A DNA stretch of 64,000 nucleotides from Actinokineospora xionganensis (lineage in GTDB: Bacteria > Actinomycetota > Actinomycetes > Mycobacteriales > Pseudonocardiaceae). The notes beneath the pieces were generated by a model, which ran no database searches, was not told the DNA's origin, and saw only the letters and a program-made list of their open reading frames with translations. This document shows, in pieces, positions 29,567-38,810 of this stretch. Where the stretch lies: NCBI RefSeq assembly GCF_014323725.1, contig NZ_JABVED010000001.1, positions 44,505 through 108,504 of the forward strand. The letters run 5' to 3'. Numbering within the stretch: the first letter of the stretch is position 1; the number at the start of each line of letters is the position of its first letter. The position numbers and the translations under genes are program-made.

Positions 29567-30192
29567 GATCGCCGGACTCCGCCAGCCTCCTCGACCTCGT
29601 CACCGCCGCGACCGACACCGACGCGGTGGGCGAGACGATCCTCGACGCCGCCCTCGCCGAGATGCTCGACTTCGGGCTGCGCCGCACCAACGTCGAGGTC
29701 GTGGCCAAGCGCGCGGGCGTGTCCCGGGCAACGGTGTACCGCCGGTTCGAGACGAAGGACGCGCTGATCCAGGCCGTGCTGGTACGCGAGAGCCATCGGT
29801 TCTACACCGTGATCGCCGAGGCCGTCTCCACGCTGCCGACGGTGGCCGAACGGTTGGTCGAGGGTTTCGTCGTCGGCGTCCGCCACGCCCGCACCGAGCC
29901 GCTGATGAACCGGCTGCTCGCGACCGACCCCGAGGCCCTGCTGCCGTACCTCACCACCCACGGGTACGCGGTCGTCGCGGCGTCGCGGGACTTCCTGGTG
30001 TGGCAGGGCGAACAGGTCGCGGGAAAGTTGCTCCCGGTGGAGAACCGCGATCCGGCGGGGGTCGCGGAGATCTTCGTCCGGCTCGCCATCTCCTTCACCC
30101 TGACCCCGCAGACCTGCATCCCGTTCGACTCTGACGAAGACATCCGAAGGTTCGCGACCAGCTATCTCGCGGTGCTCATCCGTGACGCCTGA
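29563..30192 (+). CDS. TetR-family transcriptional regulator
   Basis: 209 residues. The N-terminal TetR helix-turn-helix ([28 protein letters not shown]) spans about 45-75, followed by an all-helical ligand domain. The GTG at 29563 overlaps the MpaB-like stop codon, and the two are likely one operon with this protein as its own repressor. The effector is unknown. Confidence 0.88.
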   Translation: MRSPDSASLLDLVTAATDTDAVGETILDAALAEMLDFGLRRTNVEVVAKRAGVSRATVYRRFETKDALIQAVLVRESHRFYTVIAEAVSTLPTVAERLVEGFVVGVRHARTEPLMNRLLATDPEALLPYLTTHGYAVVAASRDFLVWQGEQVAGKLLPVENRDPAGVAEIFVRLAISFTLTPQTCIPFDSDEDIRRFATSYLAVLIRDA

Positions 30193-30257
30193 TCACCTCG
30201 GCGAACCGGGCGGCGGGTCCGGCCGACTCGGGGCGGTCGTCGGGCCGCGGTCCAGGC

Positions 30258-30857
30258 TCAGGCGCGACCGAAACGCATGCGGAAGTCCAGTAGGGCGAAG
30301 CTGGCGAACGGGCGCCTGCCGTCGAGGTAGCCCAGTGGTCCGTTCGGGTCGATCTTCCAGGCTGCCCGCGCGGGCGCGAGTCGGCCGCTGGCACGCACCG
30401 GGCTCTTCTTCGGGCCCGCCTGGATGACCGAGAAGCTCGCGGGCAGCCGAAACGGAAACCGTCCCAGGACGCGGTATTCGGCCTCCGCGATGGGTCCTTC
30501 GGCCGTCCGGGCGCTCGCGGTGAATCGTGAACCATGGGTCATGTCGAACTCGGCCAGGTCCTTCGGGATGTTCCACAGCGCCCGACCACCCGCGACGGAC
30601 ACCGGGCTGTCCACCCAGATGTGGGTGATCGACGCCGCCAGGCCATCCCGGACGGGGACAGTCGCCATTATCTCGCGGTAGCTCAGCACCCCACCCTCCT
30701 GGTAGTCCACCCAGGCGGTCACCACGAAACCGTTGCCGCCCACCACGATCGGTCGGACACCGGCGGGCAGCTCCGGCAGCGCGGAGACAGGCAGCTTCCA
30801 GGCCGACAGGTAGGCCTGGCCGACCATCTGCCACGGCTCCGGCGGGTAACTCTCCAC
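30258..30857 (-). CDS. Acetoacetate decarboxylase-like protein
   Basis: 199 residues in the acetoacetate decarboxylase-like superfamily: MVGQAYLSAWKLPV at the start, EGGVLSYREIM, IWVDSPVSVAGGRALWNIPKDLAEF and FRLPASFSVIQ. It is shorter than classical Adc (about 245 residues), and I cannot place the Schiff-base lysine with certainty. The GTG start has AGGAG upstream. It starts 9 bp after the GMC oxidoreductase stop and is the third gene of a BVMO-GMC-ADC operon. That fits sequential oxidation of a ketone or sterol-like lipid. Confidence 0.8.
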   Translation of the reverse strand: MESYPPEPWQMVGQAYLSAWKLPVSALPELPAGVRPIVVGGNGFVVTAWVDYQEGGVLSYREIMATVPVRDGLAASITHIWVDSPVSVAGGRALWNIPKDLAEFDMTHGSRFTASARTAEGPIAEAEYRVLGRFPFRLPASFSVIQAGPKKSPVRASGRLAPARAAWKIDPNGPLGYLDGRRPFASFALLDFRMRFGRA

Positions 30858-30866
30858 AATGGACTC

Positions 30867-32555
30867 CTAAACCAGCCGTAGGGCGCCGGGCGCCGAGGTC
30901 GGGACGGTGGGCCGGACCGGTGGGACGGGCGCGACCCGCTGGTACGCGGACCCGAGTTCCGGCCGCGGGTCCGGCTCGCCCTTGTTGGGCCAGAACGACA
31001 TCGCCCGCTCCGCCTGCGCGGTGATCGTCAGCGACGGGTTCACCCCGAGGTTCGCCGACACTGCCGACCCGTCCGCGACATGCAGTCCAGGGTGTCCGTA
31101 GACCCGCTGGTACGGGTCGATGACCCCGGTCGAAGGGGAGTCGCCGATGACGCAGCCGCCGATGTAGTGCGCGGTCGACGGGATGTTGACCACGTCCATG
31201 TACGTCCCGAGGGTGTCGCCGTCGATCTTGTCGGCGTAATGCTTGTTCGCCTCGTGGCCGATCGGGATCCAGGTCGGGTTCGGGTCGCCGCCACCCTGCC
31301 GCGTCGACAGGTGTTTGCCGAACAGGCCGCGTTTGCGGAACGAGGTCAGCGAGTTGTCCAGCGACTGCATCACCAGCAGGATCACCGACCGCTCGGCCGC
31401 GCCGCGGAAGTTCAGCGACCGCAGGAAACGCAGTGGGTGGGCGAGCACCATCAGCACGAACCGCAGCCAGCGCATCCGGCCGCCGTCGACCATGGGGGCG
31501 GCCAGCGCGAACATAGCGTTCTGGCCCTTGCCGTAGTGGCAGACCTCGATGTGGGTGTCCGGCCGCGGGTGGATCGACGACGTGATGGCGATGCCCTGCG
31601 CGAAGTCGTCTCGGGTGCGGCTGCTGGCGGTGAGGATCGCCTCGGAGTTGGTCCGGGTCAGCTCACCGAGGCGGTCGGAGATCCGGGGCAGCGTGCCGCT
31701 GTCCTTCATGGCGTGCAGCAGTTTCTGCGTGCCCAGCGCCGCGGCCGAGAACACCACCTGCTCGGCGGTGAACGTCCGGCGCTGCTTGCGGAGCAGCCTG
31801 CCCGAGCGGACGGCGGTGATCTCGTAGCCGCCGTCGATCGGCTTGACCTCGGTCACCGTGGTCATCGGGTGGACGTCGGCGCCGCCCTGCTCGGCGAGGT
31901 AGAGGTAGTTCGTCGTGGTGGTGTTCTTCGCCCCGACCGGGCAGCCGGTGAAGCACCGCGCGCAGTGGGTGCAGCCGGTGCGCTCCGGGCCCGCGCCGCC
32001 GAAGTACGGGTCGGCGACCCGCTTGCCCTCCTCGCCGAAGAACACGCCGACCTGCGTCGGGTGGAACGTGTCCAGGACGTTCATCTCCACCGCGACCTGC
32101 CGCAGCACGTCGTCGGCCGGGGTCATCCGCGGGTTCGTCGCCACGCCCAGCATCCGCTTGGCCTGGTCGTAGTAGGGCGCGAGTTCGCTCTTCCAGTCGG
32201 TGATGTGCGACCAAGACCGGTCGGTGTAGAAGTTCTCCAGCGGCTCGTAGAGCGTGTTGCCGTAGATCAACGAGCCGCCGCCCACACCGGCGGCGCTGAA
32301 GATGGCGCACTTGCCGACGACACTGACCCGCTGCGGCCCGGTCATCCCCAGCTTCGGCGCCCAGATGGAGTCACGCAGGTGCCAGTTGGACTTGGGGAAG
32401 TCCTGCGGCTCCCACCGCCTGCCGGACTCCAGCACCGCGACCCGGTATCCCTTCTCGGTCAGCCGCAGCGCGCTCACGCTTCCGCCGAAGCCGGACCCGA
32501 TCACGACCACGTCATAGTCGAAGGAGGGCATCTCCGCCTGCTTTCCTCGGCTCAT
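30867..32555 (-). CDS. GMC-family FAD oxidoreductase (cholesterol-oxidase-like)
   Basis: 562 residues. FAD-binding GSGFGGSVSALRL sits near the N-terminus. GVGGGSLIYGNTLYEPL is typical of cholesterol-oxidase/ChoD-like GMC enzymes. A Cys-rich CTHCARCFTGCPVGAKNT insert resembles an Fe-S or structural motif, and the C-terminal HYIGGCVIGDSP with GLHVADGSAVSANLGVNPSLTITA closes the fold. The ATG at 32555 overlaps the monooxygenase stop by 4 bp; an internal ATG at 32531 (MPSFDYD) is the alternative. It probably oxidises a lipid alcohol to a ketone for the partner monooxygenase. Confidence 0.88.
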   Translation of the reverse strand: MSRGKQAEMPSFDYDVVVIGSGFGGSVSALRLTEKGYRVAVLESGRRWEPQDFPKSNWHLRDSIWAPKLGMTGPQRVSVVGKCAIFSAAGVGGGSLIYGNTLYEPLENFYTDRSWSHITDWKSELAPYYDQAKRMLGVATNPRMTPADDVLRQVAVEMNVLDTFHPTQVGVFFGEEGKRVADPYFGGAGPERTGCTHCARCFTGCPVGAKNTTTTNYLYLAEQGGADVHPMTTVTEVKPIDGGYEITAVRSGRLLRKQRRTFTAEQVVFSAAALGTQKLLHAMKDSGTLPRISDRLGELTRTNSEAILTASSRTRDDFAQGIAITSSIHPRPDTHIEVCHYGKGQNAMFALAAPMVDGGRMRWLRFVLMVLAHPLRFLRSLNFRGAAERSVILLVMQSLDNSLTSFRKRGLFGKHLSTRQGGGDPNPTWIPIGHEANKHYADKIDGDTLGTYMDVVNIPSTAHYIGGCVIGDSPSTGVIDPYQRVYGHPGLHVADGSAVSANLGVNPSLTITAQAERAMSFWPNKGEPDPRPELGSAYQRVAPVPPVRPTVPTSAPGALRLV

Positions 32556-34006
32556 GCCGATTCCCATGCCGTGTGGTGGTAGTCGTCCGGGTTCAGTGTG
32601 CGCGTGGCCAGCCGGTACGCGCTCACCGTGCCCGGCCAGTTGTTGGTGATCCGCCCGGCGGCGGTGCGGTACCAGCTCGAACAGGTCGTCCACACCGAAC
32701 GGGCCAGCCGGGCCTGGATCCTGCGGTCATACCCGTCGGCGACCTCCGCGCGAACCTCCAAAGAGGACCGCCCGTCCAGCCGGAGCACCGCTTGGCGGAT
32801 GTAGCGCGCCTGCGACTCCAGCATGTAGACGATCGAGCCGACCCCGAGGTTCGTGTTCGGCCCGTACATCATGAACAGGTTGGGGAACCCCGGCACCGCC
32901 ATGCCGAGGTAGGCGTGCGCGCCCTCGCTCCAGGTGTCGGTCAGCTTCTGGCCGTCGACGCCGTGTACGGCCATCGGCGCGAGGAACTCCGTCGCCTTGA
33001 AGCCGGTGCCGTAGACGATCACGTCCACCTCGTGGACGACCCCGTCCGCCGTGCGGACCCCTTCGGGGACGATCTCGGTGATCGCCGCAGTCTCGACCGA
33101 CACGTTCGGCTGGGCCAGCGCGGGCAGGTAGTCGCCGGAGAACAGGCCGCGCTTGCAGCCGGGTTCGTGGTCCGGGGCCAGCTTGGCGCGCAGCACCGGG
33201 TCCGGCACCTGCCTGCGGAGCTGGAACCGGGACAGCGCGGCGAACGCCCGCCCCATGGGCTTGGCGTCCACCAGCGCCAGCGACAGCACCTCGCAGAACA
33301 GCCAGAACGCGAACCGCTCCGCCTTCTGGGTGACCGGGAACGCGCGGAACATGGTGTGCCGCCACGGCCGGTACTCGACCTGGGGGCGCGGCAGGATCCA
33401 CGGCGCCGACCGCTGGAACACCGTCAGCCGATCCACCTTGGGCTGGATCTCCGGGACGAACTGCACCGCGCTGGCGCCGGTGCCGATCACGGCGACGCGC
33501 TTGTCCGTGAGGTCCACCGAGTGGTCCCAGGTCGCCGAGTGGAACGCCGGTCCGGCGAAGGACTCGAGGCCTGGGATATTCGGCATGGCGGGGCGGGAGA
33601 GCTGGCCGGTCGCGGGGACGAGGACATCGGCGGTGATTTGCTCGCCCGCCGCCGTGTCGATCTGCCAGCGGCCCTGGTCGAAGGTCACGGCGGTGACCTC
33701 GACGCCGAAGCGCAGGTGCGGGCCCAAGCCGTACTTGTCCACGACTCGCTTGAGGTAGTCCTGGATGTCGGGCTGGCGGGAGAAGCGCGAGGGCCAGGCG
33801 GGGTTCGGCTCGTAGGAGAACGAGTAGTAGGGCGAGGGGATGTCGCAGGCCGCGCCGGGATAGGTGTTCTCCCGCCAGACGCCGCCGACCTCCGTGCCCT
33901 TCTCCAGGATGGTGAACGAGTCGATGCCCGCCCGCTTGAGCTCGATCGCCATGCCGATCCCGCCGAACCCGGTGCCGATGATCACGACCTGTGGCGTCTG
34001 CGTCAT
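32552..34006 (-). CDS. Flavin-containing / Baeyer-Villiger-type monooxygenase, MymA-like
   Basis: 484 residues. FAD site GTGFGGIGMAIEL, NADPH site GTGASAVQFVPEI, and between them the BVMO-like fingerprint FAGPAFHSATWDHS (FxGxxxHxxxW). It inserts oxygen into ketones or oxidises heteroatoms. It is divergent from a VirS-like AraC regulator, the same arrangement as mycobacterial virS-mymA. It is the first gene of an operon with GMC and ADC-like genes. Confidence 0.88.
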   Translation of the reverse strand: MTQTPQVVIIGTGFGGIGMAIELKRAGIDSFTILEKGTEVGGVWRENTYPGAACDIPSPYYSFSYEPNPAWPSRFSRQPDIQDYLKRVVDKYGLGPHLRFGVEVTAVTFDQGRWQIDTAAGEQITADVLVPATGQLSRPAMPNIPGLESFAGPAFHSATWDHSVDLTDKRVAVIGTGASAVQFVPEIQPKVDRLTVFQRSAPWILPRPQVEYRPWRHTMFRAFPVTQKAERFAFWLFCEVLSLALVDAKPMGRAFAALSRFQLRRQVPDPVLRAKLAPDHEPGCKRGLFSGDYLPALAQPNVSVETAAITEIVPEGVRTADGVVHEVDVIVYGTGFKATEFLAPMAVHGVDGQKLTDTWSEGAHAYLGMAVPGFPNLFMMYGPNTNLGVGSIVYMLESQARYIRQAVLRLDGRSSLEVRAEVADGYDRRIQARLARSVWTTCSSWYRTAAGRITNNWPGTVSAYRLATRTLNPDDYHHTAWESA

Positions 34007-34068
34007 GGTCTCACGCTAAGGCCGGTCGGTGCCCCCGGCTAAGAGAACCGCGGCCGGGAAATCGAGAA

Positions 34069-34110
34069 TTTCGGCCATTCGAGCCGCCGGTGATCCATAC
34101 TTTCGGCCAT
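34069..34110. promoter_or_regulatory. Direct repeats in the VirS-like / monooxygenase intergenic region
   Basis: TTTCGGCCAT occurs at 34069-34078 and again at 34101-34110, 32 bp apart (three helical turns, same orientation). Spaced direct repeats are typical of AraC-family sites. The second copy covers the regulator's start codon. Confidence 0.5.
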
Positions 34111-35137
34111 GGTGGAGCTCGGGCGGCCAGTAGTCGCCGAATGGACCTTCCCGCGCGCGGCGGGCAGCGTGCTGCTGATGATCCGGTTCGCCGAGGAACA
34201 CGGGGTCGCGGCGGCCGACGTGCTGCGCGGCAGCGCGCTCACCGAATCGGCGCTGGCCAGGCCGGACGTGCAGCTCGAGGCCCACCAGGAACTCGCCGTC
34301 GTTCGCAACCTGGTCCGCCTGCTCGGGCGACGCCCGGCGCTCGGCGTGGAGGTCGGGCTCCGCTACCGGGTCACCACGTTCGGGATTTTCGGCTTCGCCT
34401 GCGTCAGCAGCCCCACGGTCCGGGACATGATCGCGTTCGCGCTGCGCTACTGGGACCTCAGCTTCGCCTTCTGCATCCCGGTCGTGCACGTCGACCGCGA
34501 GGAGATCCGCTGGGAGCTGCGCGACGACCGCGTCCCCGCCGACGTGCGCGCCTTCCTGGTCCAACGCGACATGTCGGCCATGTACAAGGTGATGTCCGAC
34601 CTGCTCCCGGAGCCGATCCGGCTGCGCTGGCTGGAGCTGCGCTTCCCCGAGCCGCCGGGCTGGCCCGACGATGCGTTCGGCGTGCACCCGACGTTCGACG
34701 CGCCCGCGAACCTCGCCGCCCTCGAGCTCAACCTCGACCAGCCCCTGCCGCAGGGCGACGAGCACACCGTGGCGCTGTGCGAGGCGCAGTGCCGTGACCT
34801 GGTCGCCCGCAACCGGGCGCGCACCGGCATCGCGCGCGAGGTCCGCGACCGCCTGATCAAGGTGGGCGGCGCGGCGACCATGGACGAGGTCGCACACGCG
34901 CTCGCGCTGAGCCCGCGCACCCTGCGCCGCAAACTCGACGACGCGGGCACGAGCTACCGCGCGCTGCTCGACGAGGTCCGCGAGACGCTGGCGGAGGAGA
35001 TGCTCGCGACCGGCGCCCTGTCGGTGCACGACGTCGCGCTACGCCTCGGGTACGCGGAGGCGTCGAGCTTCATCTACGCCTTCAAGCGGTGGAAAGGCAC
35101 CACCCCGGCCGCGTACCTGCGGGCAGTCAAGAACTGA
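34109..35137 (+). CDS. AraC-family regulator, VirS/OruR-like
   Basis: 342 residues. An N-terminal ligand-like domain (about 15-200) of the VirS/OruR type (LGVEVGLRYRVTTFGIFGFACVSSPTVRDM) is followed by a C-terminal double HTH (MDEVAHALALSPRTLRRKLDDAGTSYRALL; VALRLGYAEASSFIYAFKRWKGTTPAAY). It is expected to activate the divergent monooxygenase-GMC-ADC operon. The start codon sits inside the second direct repeat, which hints at autoregulation. The effector is unknown, perhaps a fatty or sterol-type lipid. Confidence 0.9.
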   Translation: MVELGRPVVAEWTFPRAAGSVLLMIRFAEEHGVAAADVLRGSALTESALARPDVQLEAHQELAVVRNLVRLLGRRPALGVEVGLRYRVTTFGIFGFACVSSPTVRDMIAFALRYWDLSFAFCIPVVHVDREEIRWELRDDRVPADVRAFLVQRDMSAMYKVMSDLLPEPIRLRWLELRFPEPPGWPDDAFGVHPTFDAPANLAALELNLDQPLPQGDEHTVALCEAQCRDLVARNRARTGIAREVRDRLIKVGGAATMDEVAHALALSPRTLRRKLDDAGTSYRALLDEVRETLAEEMLATGALSVHDVALRLGYAEASSFIYAFKRWKGTTPAAYLRAVKN

Positions 35138-35226
35138 ACGGCGAAAAATAGTCATGTCCCCGTGACGCTTGGGCGAATGGCTCGTTAAGCGGGCTACACG
35201 TCGTCCGCACCGCGATCGGAGCCGGT

Positions 35227-36795
35227 ATGGGAACGAAGTCCACGGGATTCGGTCGGCTGCGCGTGGCGGCGATCGTGGTGGCCGCCGCGGTGGCGACGGT
35301 CGTCGCCGCGCCCATCTCACAGGCGGCGTCCACGGTCTCGAACGGCTGCGTCACCGGTGTGCCTGATCCCGGGACGACGGTGCCGGTCCAGATCTGCTAC
35401 ACGATCTTCCGACCCGAGAGCGCCTCCAGCGCGAACCGGGTGCCGGTGGTTTTCCACAGCCATGGATGGGGCGGCAGCCGCACCACCGCGCCGGAGGGTT
35501 TCGCCGATTTCCTGGGCGCGGGCTTCGGTGTGCTCAGCTTCGACCAGCGCGGGTTCGGGGAGAGCGGCGGAGTCGCCCAGTTGGAGAACCCGGACTTCGA
35601 AGGCCAAGACGTGCAGCGGCTCGTCGACGTCGTCGCCGGGCTCGACTGGGTCAAGATCCAGCGGCCGGGAGACCCGGTGATCGGCGCGATCGGCGGCTCC
35701 TACGGCGGCGGCTACCAGTTCGTCGGCGCGTTCGGCGAACTCCGCGATCGCGGCGCCACTCGGTTCGACGCGCTCGCCCCCGAGATCACCTGGCACGACC
35801 TGGGCGAAAGCCTTGCGCCGCAAGGCGTTCCGCGGACCCTGTGGGCACTGCTGCTCTACGCGGCCGGGACGCCGTCCGCCGCGAATTCCCAAGCCGCGAC
35901 CGTCGGCCTCGTCGAGGCGTCGGCGACCGGCAACTGGCCGCCGAGCCTGGCGGCGTTCATCGCGAAGAACGGTCCCGCCTGGCACGTCTCGCAGGGGCGC
36001 AAGCTGAACATCCCGGTCCTGTTCGGACAGGGCGAGACCGACAATTTGTTCCCACTCGACCAGGGGCTGAAGAACTTCCAGCGGGCACTGACCCCGGGCG
36101 CGCGGGCCCGCAGCATCATGGTCGGCTACAACGGTGGGCACACGCTGCCCAGCGTGCTGCCCATGGGCGCGCCCGACGCCGCCGCGTTCCTCGCCGCCAC
36201 CGCCGCGGGCGGGCTGCCCACCGACGACCCGTGCTCGAAGAAGCTGAACAACAGCAACTTCCGGGCGCTGTCACTGCGCTTCTTCCAGGAGGAGCTGCAG
36301 GGCAAGTCGACCGGCTTGGTCGGGCGCGGGCTCTACCACCTCGCCACCCTGGGCGGCCGCTGCCTCACCCTGACCGACACCGCCGCCACCAAGTCCGTGG
36401 GGCTGGGCTCGGTCGTGAACACGGTCGGCCTCGGGGTCCCGCTGCACTACCCGATCGCCTCCGGCCCGATCACCATCGCGGGGACGCCGACGCTCGACGC
36501 GAAGGTCACCTCGCTCTCGCTCGACAGCAGGCTGATGCTCGCCCTGTCCGTCGGCACCTCGCCGCTCGACGCGCGGATCGTGCAGAACAACATGCTCCCG
36601 CTGCGCGAACCCGGGATCGTCCTCGGCAAGACCCGGACCGGCGTGGAACTGCCGTCGATCGCGGTGGACGTGCCCGCGGGCAAACACCTCTACCTGACGG
36701 TGTCGCCGTTCTCGGACATGTCGTTCGGGCACGGCAGCCGTCTGCCGGGCGCGATGGCCCTCAGTGACGTGGTGGTCAACCTGCCCGTGCGGTGA
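35227..36795 (+). CDS. Secreted CocE/NonD-type alpha/beta hydrolase
   Basis: 522 residues. A signal peptide (about 1-36) is followed by an alpha/beta-hydrolase domain with FHSHGWGGS, FDQRGFGESGG and nucleophile elbow GGSYGGGYQ. A lid with His in YNGGHTLPSVLP follows, then a C-terminal jelly-roll (about 390-522) like X-Pro dipeptidyl-peptidase/CocE proteins. It is likely an extracellular esterase or peptidase. The ATG follows GGAGCCGG. It lies 89 bp after the VirS-like gene with no clear link. Confidence 0.85.
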   Translation: MGTKSTGFGRLRVAAIVVAAAVATVVAAPISQAASTVSNGCVTGVPDPGTTVPVQICYTIFRPESASSANRVPVVFHSHGWGGSRTTAPEGFADFLGAGFGVLSFDQRGFGESGGVAQLENPDFEGQDVQRLVDVVAGLDWVKIQRPGDPVIGAIGGSYGGGYQFVGAFGELRDRGATRFDALAPEITWHDLGESLAPQGVPRTLWALLLYAAGTPSAANSQAATVGLVEASATGNWPPSLAAFIAKNGPAWHVSQGRKLNIPVLFGQGETDNLFPLDQGLKNFQRALTPGARARSIMVGYNGGHTLPSVLPMGAPDAAAFLAATAAGGLPTDDPCSKKLNNSNFRALSLRFFQEELQGKSTGLVGRGLYHLATLGGRCLTLTDTAATKSVGLGSVVNTVGLGVPLHYPIASGPITIAGTPTLDAKVTSLSLDSRLMLALSVGTSPLDARIVQNNMLPLREPGIVLGKTRTGVELPSIAVDVPAGKHLYLTVSPFSDMSFGHGSRLPGAMALSDVVVNLPVR

Positions 36796-36808
36796 CCCCG
36801 GGGCGCGT

Positions 36809-37456
36809 TCAGCCGAGCAGGGCAGGCAGGTCGGCGACGCTGGGCAGGAGATGTGTGTGCCGGACCGCGCCCAGAGAGGTGGCGTCGAGGCCGCCGCTCA
36901 ACACGCCCACGACCATCGCGGCCCCGGCGTTGGTTCCCGCTTCCAGGTCGCGCACGGTGTCCCCGGCCGTGAGCACCCGGCGGACATCCCGGGCGCCGGT
37001 CAGCTCCATCGCGCGGAACACCATGTACGGCGCGGGTCGTCCTGCCGCCACGTCGTCCACACAGACGACCGCGTCCACGACTGAGTCGTCCACCCCGACG
37101 ACGGCCGGCAGCGAATCGGTGATCCCTCGGTCGAACCCGGTCGTGAGCGCGATCTTGATCCCGTCCGCCCGCAGTTTCGCGAGTGCCCCGCCGACACCGG
37201 GCAGCAGGTGCGGCGGCCGGGCGGCGTAGGCGGCGGCCAGCCGGGAGCCGAAGTCCGCCAACGCGCCATCCACAGTGGACTGATCGGAGGCCATGCCCGC
37301 GATCGCCTCGCGCTTGTCGCCCCCCATCCACCGCTGGATGTCGGCCTTGGTCGGCGAACCGCCCGCCGCCCGTACGGCTTCCTCCAGCGCGACATAGACC
37401 GCCGAGTACTCCTCGACGGTGGTGCCCGCGGTGTCCAGGACGACGAGTTCGATCAC
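36809..37456 (-). CDS. HAD hydrolase, phosphonatase-like (PhnX-like)
   Basis: 215 residues. HAD motif I reads VLDTAGTTVEE, with nucleophile D8 and Ala where most phosphatases have a second Asp, typical of the phosphonatase subgroup. Motif II is LTTGFDRG, and GDTVRDLEAGTNAGA is the acidic motif. MGGDKREAI places a lysine (K48) near the cap-domain Schiff-base site of PhnX. It may split a phosphonoaldehyde or act as a phosphatase. The start overlaps the GntR fragment's stop by 4 bp, showing an ancestral regulator-enzyme operon. Confidence 0.85.
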   Translation of the reverse strand: MIELVVLDTAGTTVEEYSAVYVALEEAVRAAGGSPTKADIQRWMGGDKREAIAGMASDQSTVDGALADFGSRLAAAYAARPPHLLPGVGGALAKLRADGIKIALTTGFDRGITDSLPAVVGVDDSVVDAVVCVDDVAAGRPAPYMVFRAMELTGARDVRRVLTAGDTVRDLEAGTNAGAAMVVGVLSGGLDATSLGAVRHTHLLPSVADLPALLG

Positions 37457-38035
37457 GAAGCCGACTTCTCTCGCTCGGTGGCCGGGCGCCGGCTGCGCAC
37501 CAGCGCGGGCTGGGCGGCCTGGTGGGAGTTCTCGGTGGTGAAACTGATCATGTCCGGGCGGTACCGGTCGTCGGAGTACTCGATCTCCTCGCCCCCGGAC
37601 CCTCGGGCGAGCCGCCGTTCACGGAGCAGGGGAGCACCGAGCGGGACGCCGAGCAACTCGCTGTCGGTCTGGTCGGCGGCGACCGCGTCGATCAGGTGGT
37701 GGGCGACGGCGATGTCCACGCCCTGATCCGCCAGGTATGCGTAGATCGAGCCGGAGTCGCAGTCGAAGTCGAACAGCAGCCGCCCGGCCGACTCGACGAA
37801 CGTGGACCGCTCGGCCATGGTCGGCCGGTCGTCGATCAGGCGCAGCCGCACCAGTTGCACGACCGGGGTGCCCTCGTGGATGTGCAACGGGTCGGCCACT
37901 TCGGCGGGCGCTGGCCGCAGTGCGACATCGAGGGGCCGCTGACCCGCCGTACGGTCGAGACCGTCGACCCACCGGGAGAACGACGGGAACGTGTCGAACG
38001 GCTGGCTCAGCGCCTGCCTGCGCCGCCCTGGACGG
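37453..38035 (-). pseudogene. GntR-family regulator fragment: UTRA domain without the DNA-binding head
   Basis: From GTG 37899 an intact UTRA ligand-binding domain is readable (PLHIHEGTPVVQLVRLRLI to YRPDMISFTTEN, 148 residues). The frame stays open and GntR-like upstream (PFDTFPSFSRWVDGLDRT, about 37905-38020) but has no start codon and no winged helix. The sequence beyond about 38040 instead matches a broken SGNH hydrolase on the other strand. A deletion or rearrangement seems to have removed the head. A separate UTRA-only protein could still be made and is coupled to the HAD gene. Confidence 0.65.
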
Positions 38036-38089
38036 CCAGGTCCTGGGCACGGCGTCGACCGACCCGTTCGAGGCCGTCACCCTGAAGCC

Positions 38090-38563
38090 GAGGGTGGACG
38101 AGACGGCATCCCGAGCGACGTGCTGGGCCACAACTACGCGGGCAACGTGGCCAAGGCTTTGGGCGCCCGGTTGGACGACCGCAGTTGCGGCTCCGCCCAC
38201 GCCCGCGCACATGACCACACCGCGGTCGACCCAGCTGTTCGGCACCAACCCGCCCCAGTTCGACGGCCTCACGACGACCCGCGGGCCGCTGACCGTGACC
38301 GACCCGCTCGGCAACCGGTGTGAGCACCACAACAACTCGCGACCGGCACCGACAAGCTGGTGGCCAAGATCGACGAGATCGCGCCGAAGATCGCGGCGGT
38401 GATCGAGGGCGTCCGGGCGCGTGCGGGCCACGACGTGTGTCAGCTGCCGTGGAACCGGTGGGTGGAGCCGGTGCTGCCTGCGGCGCCCACCACGCCGTTC
38501 CACCCGAACCAGTCGGGCCAGCGTGGCGTCGCGGACCTGGTCCTGACCATCCTAGGAGCCTGA
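38090..38563 (+). pseudogene. SGNH/GDSL hydrolase remnant
   Basis: Pieces of an SGNH hydrolase appear in order in three frames: NYAGNVAKALGARLDDRSCGSA (about 38130-38195), MTTPRSTQLFGTNPPQFDGLT (about 38210-38272), and VAKIDEIAPKIAAVIEGVRARAG through the catalytic-His tail FHPNQSGQRGVADLVLTIL (38360-38563). The GDSL nucleophile block and the GGND block are missing. At least two frameshifts and large deletions mean no active enzyme. Confidence 0.7.
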
Positions 38564-38690
38564 ACGAACCCTCGCGCTACCAAACGCACCCAAGGGGACC
38601 GCGACGACACCTGACCACGGTTGCCCACGAACCTGCACCATCACCCGCCGGGTGACTCAAACCCAAAATTCCGGGGAGGCGGAACTGCAA

Positions 38691-38732
38691 AGCGGTTCCC
38701 GGTGGTCGGGGGGCGTGCCACCGGGAACCGCT
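38691..38732. terminator. 15-bp perfect hairpin
   Basis: AGCGGTTCCCGGTGG (38691-38705) pairs perfectly with 38718-38732 around a 12-base loop. It lies between the SGNH remnant (plus) and the STAS gene (minus) and is probably a bidirectional terminator. The rest of 38564-38810 shows no gene; an AT-rich patch with AAAAATTTT lies at 38781-38791. Confidence 0.55.
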
Positions 38733-38810
38733 CGCTAGCCCTATCGGAGTAGAGGGGTGTGGCGTTAGCAGTAACCCGATAAAAATTTTCCGGGTCTGTC
38801 CAACCGCTGG

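Noticed and set aside
30258-36795. Secondary-metabolite cluster
   Set aside because: Oxidoreductases, hydrolase and regulators only; no PKS, NRPS, terpene or RiPP core enzyme.
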